Shown in pieces: positions 7,639 to 13,765 of a stretch of DNA of 26,599 bases. Where the stretch lies: NCBI GenBank assembly GCA_038524325.1, contig JBCBIS010000034.1, positions 1-26,599 of the forward strand, written 5' to 3'. The DNA is from Thermohalobaculum sp038524325 (lineage in GTDB: Bacteria > Pseudomonadota > Alphaproteobacteria > Rhodobacterales > Rhodobacteraceae). Position 1 is the first letter of the stretch; each line of letters starts with the position of its first letter. Under the pieces are notes generated by a model. That model was given only the letters and a program-made list of their open reading frames with translations, had not been told where the DNA came from and ran no database searches. The position numbers and the translations under genes are program-made.

Positions 7639-8754
7639 ATGCCGATGCCGTTCGAGATCTCACCCACCCCGCGCGTCCGTCGCAGCCCCTATTACGCGGC
7701 CACGGTCGCCGACGGTGTGCGCGCCTTCTCGACCTATAACCATATGCTGATGCCAACCTCCTATGGCGATCCGATGGGAGAGTATTGGCGCCTGATCGAA
7801 GGCGTTTCGATGTGGGATGTCGCCGTCGAGCGACAGGTCGAGGTGGCCGGCCCCGATGCGGCCAAGCTGGTCCAGATCCTCTGCCCCCGCAAGCTCGACC
7901 GCCTGCAGCCCGGGCGCGGCTGGTATGTGCCGATCTGTGACCATCGCGGGGTGCTGATCAACGACCCGATCCTGTTGATGCTGGCCGAGGACCGCTACTG
8001 GTTCTCGATCGCCGATGGCGATCTCCTGCTCTTCGCCCGCGCCATCGCGGCAGAGCGCGGTCTGGATGTGACCGTGTTCGAGCCGGAGGTCGCCCCGCTC
8101 GCAATCCAAGGCCCAAAGGCCGAGGACGTGGTCGCCGATCTGTTCGGAGACGAGATCCGCGCGGTCCGCCATTTCGCGTTCGAGGAGCGGATGCTGGACG
8201 ATATCGCCCTGGTCGTCGCCCGCTCTGGCTGGTCGAAACAGGGCGGGTTCGAGCTCTACCTGTCCGACCCGGGCCGGGGCATCGAGCTGTGGAACCGCGT
8301 GAGGGAGGCCGGGCAGCCGCACGGCATCGGCCCCGGCGCACCGAACAACATGGAGCGGATCGAAAGCGGCCTCCTCTCCTGGGGCGGCGATACCGATGAC
8401 AACACCAACCCGTTCGAGGTGCGGATGGAGCGCTATGTCCATCTCGACGCCCCGGACGATGTGGTGGGCATCGACGCGCTGCGCCGCATTCACGAGGCGG
8501 GTCCCGCGCGCCACCAGATGGGCATCGAGATCGAGATCGACGGGCAACTCTCCGGTCTCGATCAATGGAGCCAGGTGGTCGAGGACGGGGTGCTGCTCGG
8601 CCATGTGACAGCCCATACCTGGTCACCGCGCCTCGAGCGCAATATCGGCCTCGCCCTGGTCGACCGCAGCCTCGCGCCCGGCGCCCGGGTCGAGGTGGCG
8701 CTGGCCGATGGCCGCCGCGCAGAAGGGGAAATCCGTGATCTTCCGTTTCTCTGA
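7639..8754 (+). CDS. DMSP demethylase (DmdA)-like / GcvT-family folate-dependent protein
   Basis: 371 residues. The fold is that of the GcvT/DmdA family, which moves a methyl or aminomethyl group to tetrahydrofolate. It recalls DmdA more than GcvT: YNHMLMPT (33-40), WDVAVERQVEV, VPICDHRGVLINDP (97-110), YWFSIADGDLLLFA, EPEVAPLAIQGP, RSGWSKQGGFELY (195-207) and NNMERIESGLLSWGGD (236-251). Length fits DmdA (~365-370). Three in-frame ATGs precede or follow; 7639 is chosen because the protein then starts like family members (short lead then RVRRSP), though no strong Shine-Dalgarno is visible; 7582 is an alternative. No dmdBCD genes are nearby, so the actual substrate (DMSP or another methylated compound) is uncertain. 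Divergent from one orphan ABC ATPase, 91 bp before another. Confidence 0.75.
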   Translation: MPMPFEISPTPRVRRSPYYAATVADGVRAFSTYNHMLMPTSYGDPMGEYWRLIEGVSMWDVAVERQVEVAGPDAAKLVQILCPRKLDRLQPGRGWYVPICDHRGVLINDPILLMLAEDRYWFSIADGDLLLFARAIAAERGLDVTVFEPEVAPLAIQGPKAEDVVADLFGDEIRAVRHFAFEERMLDDIALVVARSGWSKQGGFELYLSDPGRGIELWNRVREAGQPHGIGPGAPNNMERIESGLLSWGGDTDDNTNPFEVRMERYVHLDAPDDVVGIDALRRIHEAGPARHQMGIEIEIDGQLSGLDQWSQVVEDGVLLGHVTAHTWSPRLERNIGLALVDRSLAPGARVEVALADGRRAEGEIRDLPFL

Positions 8755-8768
8755 CGGCCCCTGATAGA

Positions 8769-8785
8769 GATCTGACTCAGATCAA
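8769..8785 (+). promoter_or_regulatory. FNR/Dnr-like palindrome upstream of the PstB-like gene
   Basis: GATCTGACTCAGATC (8769-8783) is a perfect 7-1-7 inverted repeat. Overlapping it, CTGAC-TCAG-ATCAA (8772-8785) matches the FNR/FnrL consensus TTGAT-N4-ATCAA fully in the right half and 3 of 5 in the left. It lies about 60 bp before the preferred start of the PstB-like gene. Oxygen- or nitric-oxide-responsive control is an inference. Confidence 0.45.
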
Positions 8786-8845
8786 GGCGCGCGGCGCCGA
8801 CCGATGGCACCCTCTCCTCAATTCTGCAACATGAGGAGAGGTTTG

Positions 8846-9676
8846 ATGACCCCGGACACCATTTCGATGTCTGAAGAACGGTCCGCTGCGTCACAGGGCA
8901 GGACCGACCGCGCCAATCGCCCGGCCCTGCTGACCGTCGAGACCGTCAATTTCTGGTATGGCGAGAAACACGCGCTCAAAGATATCCAGCTCGAGATCTA
9001 CCCGGCCCAGGTCACCGCGTTCATGGGCCCCTCGGGCTGCGGAAAATCCACCCTGCTGAAGCTGTTCAACCGGATGCAGGACGACGTCCCCGGCGCCCGG
9101 ATGGAGGGGCTGATCCGGTTCGACGGCCAGGATATCATGGACCCCGACCTCGACCCCGTCCTGCTCCGCCGCCGCTTCGGCTGGGTCGCGCAGGCGCCAG
9201 ACCCGTTCCCGAAATCGATCTACGAGAATGTCGCCTATGGCCCGCGCCTCCATGGCATGGTCGAGCCGGGGCCCGAGATGGACGCCCATGTCCGCGACTG
9301 CCTGGAACGGGCCAATCTGTGGGACGAGGTGGCGCATCGGCTGCAAGAGCCGGGCATCGACCTCTCCGGCGGGCAGCAACAGCGGCTGTGCATCGCCCGC
9401 GCCCTGTCGATCCGGCCCGAGGTGCTGCTGATGGACGAGCCTTGCTCCGCCATCGACCCGATCGCGACCGCAGCCATCGAGCTGCTGATCCATCAGCTCA
9501 AGCGCGACATCTCGATCGTGATCATCACCCATAACCTCGAGCAGGCGCGCCGCCTCGCCGACCGGGTGGCCTTTTTCCATATGGGCCGGCTGATCGAGAG
9601 TGGACCGGCCGACCTGATCTTCTCCGCCCCCAGCCAGCCCGAGACCCAACGGTTCCTGGCCGGCCAGTTCGGCTGA
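8846..9676 (+). CDS. Orphan PstB-like ABC transporter ATP-binding protein
   Basis: 276 residues. It has Walker A GPSGCGKST (61-69), the PstB-type stretch FNRMQDDVPGARMEG (74-88), PFPKSIYENVAYGPRLHG (120-137), signature LSGGQQQRLCIARAL (173-187), Walker B VLLMDEP with CSAIDPIA (193-207) and switch His229. This is the phosphate-importer ATPase subfamily. The start at 8846 is chosen because GAGGAGAGG lies just upstream at good spacing; an ATG at 8804 is in frame but lacks this. No pstS, pstC, pstA or phoU is adjacent, unlike normal pst operons, so phosphate may not be the substrate. An FNR-like palindrome lies upstream. It ends 3 bp from the convergent SnoaL-like stop. Confidence 0.85.
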   Translation: MTPDTISMSEERSAASQGRTDRANRPALLTVETVNFWYGEKHALKDIQLEIYPAQVTAFMGPSGCGKSTLLKLFNRMQDDVPGARMEGLIRFDGQDIMDPDLDPVLLRRRFGWVAQAPDPFPKSIYENVAYGPRLHGMVEPGPEMDAHVRDCLERANLWDEVAHRLQEPGIDLSGGQQQRLCIARALSIRPEVLLMDEPCSAIDPIATAAIELLIHQLKRDISIVIITHNLEQARRLADRVAFFHMGRLIESGPADLIFSAPSQPETQRFLAGQFG

Positions 9677-9679
9677 GGC

Positions 9680-10051
9680 TCACATCGTGTAGAAGAACTC
9701 CTCGCGGGCGATCTTGCCGCCCGCGACAGTGTAGATGCCAACCTCCTTCATCTGCATCCGATTGCCGGAGGCTTTCTCCGTCGCATCCATCTCGAAGATC
9801 ACGGCAAACCGGTCGGCGCCATGCATGTAGGGCCCGTCGACCGAGCCGTCATGCACCTCCATCGCCCCGTTCCACCACTCATGCTTGCCCCGGATACCGT
9901 CGAGCCCATGGGTCTCAGCACTGTCCATCCCCTTCATCGGCTCAGCCTCGACCGACACCGCATCCGGCGCATAGAGCGTGTTCAAAGCCTCCGCCTCGGT
10001 CCCATTCCGACAATGCGCACACAGCGCCTCGGCAATCTCTTTCAGGCCCAT
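9680..10051 (-). CDS. SnoaL-like / NTF2-like small protein
   Basis: 123 residues. The pattern of an N-terminal helix (GLKEIAEALCAHCRNG), LNTLYAPDAVSVEA, GLDGIRGKHEWWNGAMEVHD, then beta strands ending FAVIFEMDATEKASG and KIAREEFFY is typical of the SnoaL-like NTF2 fold, which includes isomerases and many proteins of unknown role. The ATG at 10051 follows GGGAGG at 5 nt, a strong Shine-Dalgarno; an in-frame upstream ATG at 10114 is rejected. It is divergent from the pentapeptide gene and convergent with the PstB-like gene, so it is likely a single-gene transcript. No specific function can be given. Confidence 0.8.
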   Translation of the reverse strand: MGLKEIAEALCAHCRNGTEAEALNTLYAPDAVSVEAEPMKGMDSAETHGLDGIRGKHEWWNGAMEVHDGSVDGPYMHGADRFAVIFEMDATEKASGNRMQMKEVGIYTVAGGKIAREEFFYTM

Positions 10052-10119
10052 CTGATCCTCCCTTCCCACACCCGCTGGGGAAAGATACGCTCCCCCCGCC
10101 AGAATTGGGAGCAAAGAGA

Positions 10120-11094
10120 TTGGCCAACGAACAACATTTGAAATGGCTCCGCGAAGGAGTGGAGGCGTGGAACAAGCGGCAGCGTAAAGTTCGGTTCCAA
10201 CCAGATCTCGCGGGGGCGGACCTACGGGGAACGGACCTCGCGGGGGCGGACCTACGGGGGGCGGATTTAATGAGGGCGGACCTAAGAGGGGCTGACCTCA
10301 GGAAGGCGAACCTTGCGGGGGCGAACCTTGGAGGCGCGATACTAAGGAGGGCAAACACTCGCACAACCGTCTACTTGAGGGCGGGAAAAAAAAATGGCGT
10401 CACCCCCGACAATACGAACTTGGACAATGCTCGCAAACTTACACAAGCCCAGCTCGACACGATGGATGGCGACCGGGGCACCTTGATCCCTTTCGATTTG
10501 GAGTATCCCGATCACTGGCCAGATCCACCTTTGTTGGACTCGGAAAATGTAGCCACGGCTTCGGATGATGAAGCCGCTGCAAAATCTACTCAAAACGTGA
10601 AACACAAGATCGTTTCTTCGCATCCCTCCCTCAACTTCGCGTCTCATTCTGTGCTCGAGCAGATCGCGCAATTCAGGGAAAGCGTCAGGGGCAACAATCA
10701 TCTGGCTATCGAATGCCCTGATTTCCAAACAGATCTGTTGGGCTTCCTAGACCGCTTATCCGGCGAATTAACGATTTTGCTCGACGGTTTGCCTGCACCT
10801 CAGGAAGAAATGTCCGAGGATGAGGCCGAGGAGGCAATGCGCTGGGGAGATCGCTTCCGCGACACGCTCGTCATCGAGGCTGATGCATACCTCGCGCCAG
10901 AAGCCTTGGCAAAGACGACTGTTCCAGCCGGGTTGATCTTCGGCCTCGGTACGATCGGCGCTTTGATCGGCGGTCCTCTTGGCTTTGGCGCGGGGGCTTT
11001 GGCAGGAAAACTCTTGGTTGGCCATGCGAAACCGGGCGACGCTGCGAAACGGATTGAGGACCATATGAAAGAGGATACTCCCGACGCTAAGTGA
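10120..11094 (+). CDS. Pentapeptide-repeat protein with glycine-rich membrane-like C-terminus
   Basis: 324 residues, probably starting at TTG 10120 (GGGAG lies 8 nt upstream; TTG at 10105 is an alternative). The N-terminal lead NEQHLKWLREGVEAWN is a common opening of bacterial pentapeptide proteins. About ten A(D/N)Lxx repeats follow (residues 29-79), then LTQAQLDTMDGD and a PDHWP motif that usually closes such proteins. The rest is unlike common family members: a helical region (about 165-260) and a Gly/Ala/Leu segment (about 271-301) resembling a membrane helix or glycine zipper, then a charged tail. An A9 run (10386-10394) interrupts the GC-rich sequence, and codon use looks less GC-biased than in the flanking genes, suggesting an accessory origin. 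Function unknown. Confidence 0.85.
   Translation: MANEQHLKWLREGVEAWNKRQRKVRFQPDLAGADLRGTDLAGADLRGADLMRADLRGADLRKANLAGANLGGAILRRANTRTTVYLRAGKKNGVTPDNTNLDNARKLTQAQLDTMDGDRGTLIPFDLEYPDHWPDPPLLDSENVATASDDEAAAKSTQNVKHKIVSSHPSLNFASHSVLEQIAQFRESVRGNNHLAIECPDFQTDLLGFLDRLSGELTILLDGLPAPQEEMSEDEAEEAMRWGDRFRDTLVIEADAYLAPEALAKTTVPAGLIFGLGTIGALIGGPLGFGAGALAGKLLVGHAKPGDAAKRIEDHMKEDTPDAK
10207..10259 (+). repeat. 30-bp direct DNA repeat encoding pentapeptide units
   Basis: A 23-bp stretch starting CTCGCGGGGGCGGACC occurs at 10207-10229 and again at 10237-10259, a period of 30 bp, i.e. two pentapeptides. Such near-identical copies are prone to gain or loss of units. Confidence 0.8.
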
Positions 11095-11135
11095 CCCGCG
11101 TGGATATTGCTCTCGCCATGCGCTTTGCTTAGAGA

Positions 11136-12749
11136 ATGCCCATGCTCGACCGACCCTCCAACCAGCCTGTTCTGCCGCCCGAGATTGGGCGGCGGCGGAC
11201 GTTTGCTATTATCTCGCATCCGGATGCGGGGAAGACGACGTTGACGGAGAAGCTGCTCCTCTATGGCGGTGCGATCCAGATGGCGGGGCAGGTTCGGGCG
11301 AAGGGCGAGGCAAGGCGCACGCGGTCGGATTTCATGAAGATGGAGCAGGACCGGGGGATCTCGGTCTCGGCCTCGGCCATGTCGTTCACCTATGGCGAGC
11401 ACTGGTTCAACCTGGTCGACACGCCGGGGCACGAGGATTTCAGCGAGGACACCTATCGCACCCTCACCGCCGTGGATGCGGCCATCATGGTCATCGACGG
11501 CGCCAAGGGGGTCGAGAGCCAGACGCGCAAGCTGTTCGAGGTCTGCCGGATGCGGGATCTGCCGATCCTGACCTTCTGCAACAAGATGGACCGCGAGAGC
11601 CGGGACACTTTCGAGATCATCGACGAGATCCAGGAGATGCTGCAACTCGACGTGGCGCCTGCCAGCTGGCCGATCGGGATGGGGCGGGATTTCCTCGGCG
11701 CCTATGACATGCTGCGCGACCGGCTGGAGCTGATGGACCGCGCCGACCGCAACCGCAAGGCCGAGAGCATCAGCGTCGAGGGGCTCGAGGATCCGAAACT
11801 GGCGGAGAATATCCCCGAAGGTCAGCTCGAGACCCTGCGCGAGGAAGTCGACATGGCGCGCGAACTGCTGCCCACCTTCGACCCGGCAGCGTTCGCGGCG
11901 GGGAATACGACGCCGATCTGGTTCGGCTCTGCTATCAACTCCTTCGGCGTGCGCGAGCTGATGGAAGGGATCGCCGCCCACGCCCCTGCCCCGCAGCCTC
12001 GGCGCACCGCGACCCGGCAGGTGAGCGCGGATGAAAAACCGGTCAGCGGGTTCGTCTTCAAGGTCCAGGCGAACATGGACCCCAAGCACCGCGACCGGGT
12101 GGCGTTTGTGCGGCTCTGCTCGGGCCATTTCCAGCGCGGGATGAAGCTGAAACATGTCCGCGCGGGCAAGCCGATGGCGATCTCGAACCCGGTGCTGTTC
12201 CTAGCCTCGGAACGCGAGATTGCCGAGGATGCCTGGGCGGGCGATATCATCGGCATCCCGAACCACGGGCAGCTGCGGATCGGGGACGCGCTGACGGAAG
12301 GCGAGGATCTACGCTTCACCGGCATTCCGTCGTTTGCGCCGGAGCTCTTGAACAATGTCCGCGCGGGCGATCCGCTGAAGGCGAAACATCTGGACAAGGC
12401 GCTGTTGCAGTTTGCCGAGGAAGGGGCGGCCAAGCTCTTCAAACCGAATATCGGTGCAGGTTGGGTCGTAGGTGTCGTCGGGCAGCTTCAGTTCGAAGTT
12501 CTGGCCAGCCGGATCGAGCTGGAATACGGCCTGCCCGTGCGGTTCGAGCCGACCCAGTATATCTCGGCGCGCTGGATCTCTGGCCCGAAGGAGAAGGTCG
12601 AGGCTTTCATCAAAGCCAACAAGGGCCAGATGGCCGAAGATCACGATGGCGACCCGGTCTACATGACCCGCCTGCAATGGGATATCGACCGGGTGGTGCG
12701 AGATTATCCCGAGATCACCCTCTCTACCACCAAGGAGACGCATGTCTGA
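11136..12749 (+). CDS. prfC: Peptide chain release factor 3
   Basis: 537 residues, close to the 529 of E. coli RF3. RF3 is the GTPase that recycles RF1/RF2 from the ribosome after peptide release. GTPase motifs are intact: HPDAGKTT (28-35), DTPGHEDF (95-102) and NKMD (149-152). The RF3-specific RRTRSDFMKMEQDRGISV and C-terminal region EYGLPVRFEPTQY are present, which separates it from EF-G. Two ATGs (11136 and 11142) are possible starts, and the Shine-Dalgarno is weak for both. It follows the pentapeptide gene by 41 bp and precedes the channel gene by 104 bp. Confidence 0.97.
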   Translation: MPMLDRPSNQPVLPPEIGRRRTFAIISHPDAGKTTLTEKLLLYGGAIQMAGQVRAKGEARRTRSDFMKMEQDRGISVSASAMSFTYGEHWFNLVDTPGHEDFSEDTYRTLTAVDAAIMVIDGAKGVESQTRKLFEVCRMRDLPILTFCNKMDRESRDTFEIIDEIQEMLQLDVAPASWPIGMGRDFLGAYDMLRDRLELMDRADRNRKAESISVEGLEDPKLAENIPEGQLETLREEVDMARELLPTFDPAAFAAGNTTPIWFGSAINSFGVRELMEGIAAHAPAPQPRRTATRQVSADEKPVSGFVFKVQANMDPKHRDRVAFVRLCSGHFQRGMKLKHVRAGKPMAISNPVLFLASEREIAEDAWAGDIIGIPNHGQLRIGDALTEGEDLRFTGIPSFAPELLNNVRAGDPLKAKHLDKALLQFAEEGAAKLFKPNIGAGWVVGVVGQLQFEVLASRIELEYGLPVRFEPTQYISARWISGPKEKVEAFIKANKGQMAEDHDGDPVYMTRLQWDIDRVVRDYPEITLSTTKETHV

Positions 12750-12853
12750 GGCCCCTGGCCTCTCCCGCCTGGGAATTGCCATCGTGGCGCACGCCTGTGC
12801 GATCTTGATGCGGCGGACCCTGCGCTCGCAGCCCTGCGGAAAGGGTTGATAGA

Positions 12854-13678
12854 ATGCCTCCTCTACGGCCCCGGTCCAGTGTTTCGCGCGTCTCCCAGGC
12901 TCTCGGAGCGTTGCTTGGCGGGATCTGGTCGACCATCCAGTTCTTCACCGGATGGTATCAGGGCGACCGGCCGGGCAGCAACTCGCGGCGGATCGCCGGC
13001 CGGCTGACCATGGTGTTCATCGCCGGGCTTTTGTTGGAGCATCTGGGCTACTCCGAGCCATTCGAAGCGGATGATGTCTTCAGGTGGTTCGTTGTGCCCT
13101 GGAGCCTGTTTTTCTTTCTCTCGACGATCCTTGTGCCGATCTATCTCGCGACCCTGCGTCGGGGGTGGTTGTGGCGCATGACGCAACGTATCTTGGGCCC
13201 TGGCACGACCGAGCTGGTCTTCTCGAACGAGTTCCATCTGAACCCGCAGCGATTCATCATGGACATCTTCCTGTCAGCGGCAATGGCGGTTCTGGCGGCG
13301 GCACTGGTGTTTCGTGAGGGCGGTTTGGTCGATCCGAAGGTGACCTGCGTCGAGGGGGCCTGCGCTGCCATGCCCGAGGCCATTCTCTACTTTGCGATCG
13401 TGACCTTCTCGACCCTTGGCTATGGCGATATCAGCCCCCCGCCGGATCTGCGCCTTGGAGCAAGCCTGTTGGCCGTTTTTGGAAACATTCACCTTGGCCT
13501 GCTCGCCGGTGCGGTATTTTTCGCGCTTCAAGCCGACAGACCGATCGACAGCGAAGCGTTGATCACAGACGGAGAAGGGATTTGGCAGGGCCGCAGCGAC
13601 CCCACCAGTCTGCGCTTAGCCAAACATCGACCAGAGCATCGAGAAGGCGGCGACCAAGCCGAGCCCATTTCCGAGTAA
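12854..13678 (+). CDS. Potassium-channel-like membrane protein (Ion_trans_2 type pore)
   Basis: 274 residues. Hydrophobic segments lie at about 50-66, 79-99, 134-153 and 201-225. Between the last two is a pore loop with the filter TFSTLGYGD (184-192), close to the K+ channel consensus T-x-T-x-G-Y-G-D. Two cysteines (165 and 170) sit before the pore helix. There is no RCK/TrkA domain, only a short hydrophilic tail. GGAAAGGG lies 9 nt before the ATG. The last 63 bp overlap, in antisense, a small minus-strand ORF. K+ conduction is inferred from the filter; what gates it is not visible. Confidence 0.83.
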   Translation: MPPLRPRSSVSRVSQALGALLGGIWSTIQFFTGWYQGDRPGSNSRRIAGRLTMVFIAGLLLEHLGYSEPFEADDVFRWFVVPWSLFFFLSTILVPIYLATLRRGWLWRMTQRILGPGTTELVFSNEFHLNPQRFIMDIFLSAAMAVLAAALVFREGGLVDPKVTCVEGACAAMPEAILYFAIVTFSTLGYGDISPPPDLRLGASLLAVFGNIHLGLLAGAVFFALQADRPIDSEALITDGEGIWQGRSDPTSLRLAKHRPEHREGGDQAEPISE

Positions 13679-13699
13679 CATCACAGCATTATAGATCAT
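13616..13699 (-). CDS. Small 27-residue hydrophobic membrane peptide (not in usual ORF calls)
   Basis: ATG at 13699 to TAA at 13616 encodes 27 residues, starting MIYNAVMLLGNGLGLV and ending LWSMFG. The whole peptide could be one membrane-spanning helix. AGGAGG stands 6 nt before the ATG, the best Shine-Dalgarno in the window. A promoter-like pair and a palindrome lie just upstream (13724-13761). It overlaps the channel gene's 3' end by 63 bp on the opposite strand and lies 66 bp after the ArsP-like stop. Translation is well supported by these signals; the function is unknown. It may act on the membrane or on a partner such as the nearby permease or channel. Confidence 0.6.
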   Translation of the reverse strand: MIYNAVMLLGNGLGLVAAFSMLWSMFG

Positions 13700-13723
13700 C
13701 GCGCACCTCCTTTCCTTGCCACA

Positions 13724-13752
13724 TATATAAGATGTTTCACTTTTGTTTACAA
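13724..13752 (-). promoter_or_regulatory. Putative sigma-70 promoter of the small peptide gene
   Basis: On the minus strand TTGTAA (plus 13747-13752) and TATATA (plus 13724-13729) are separated by 17 nt, each matching 4 of 6 consensus bases. The stretch is notably AT-rich in a GC-rich region. Transcription would begin near 13717, giving a short leader that contains the Shine-Dalgarno. Confidence 0.5.
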
Positions 13753-13761
13753 GGCGTAAAC
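13745..13761. promoter_or_regulatory. Perfect inverted repeat GTTTAC-N5-GTAAAC (operator candidate)
   Basis: GTTTAC (13745-13750) and GTAAAC (13756-13761) form a perfect palindrome with a 5-nt spacer. It overlaps the predicted -35 of the small peptide gene and ends 4 bp from the ArsP-like stop codon, so a dimeric repressor or activator site is more likely than a terminator. I do not recognise the cognate regulator. Confidence 0.5.
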
Positions 13762-13765
13762 CTCC

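Noticed and set aside
7660..8616. Minus-strand ORF (318 codons) opposite the DmdA-like gene
   Set aside because: Composition is shadow-like and the plus-strand frame has clear family motifs.
10120..11094. Pentapeptide gene as a fluoroquinolone-resistance (Qnr-type) protein
   Set aside because: Only about ten repeats are present, far fewer than a Qnr beta-helix, and the C-terminal region does not fit.
10800..12155. Minus-strand ORF (451 codons) opposite prfC
   Set aside because: Antisense to an intact RF3; no domain is recognisable.
12798..12851. Tiny plus-strand ORF (13 codons) before the channel gene
   Set aside because: No Shine-Dalgarno and no hydrophobic or repeated pattern; too short to support.
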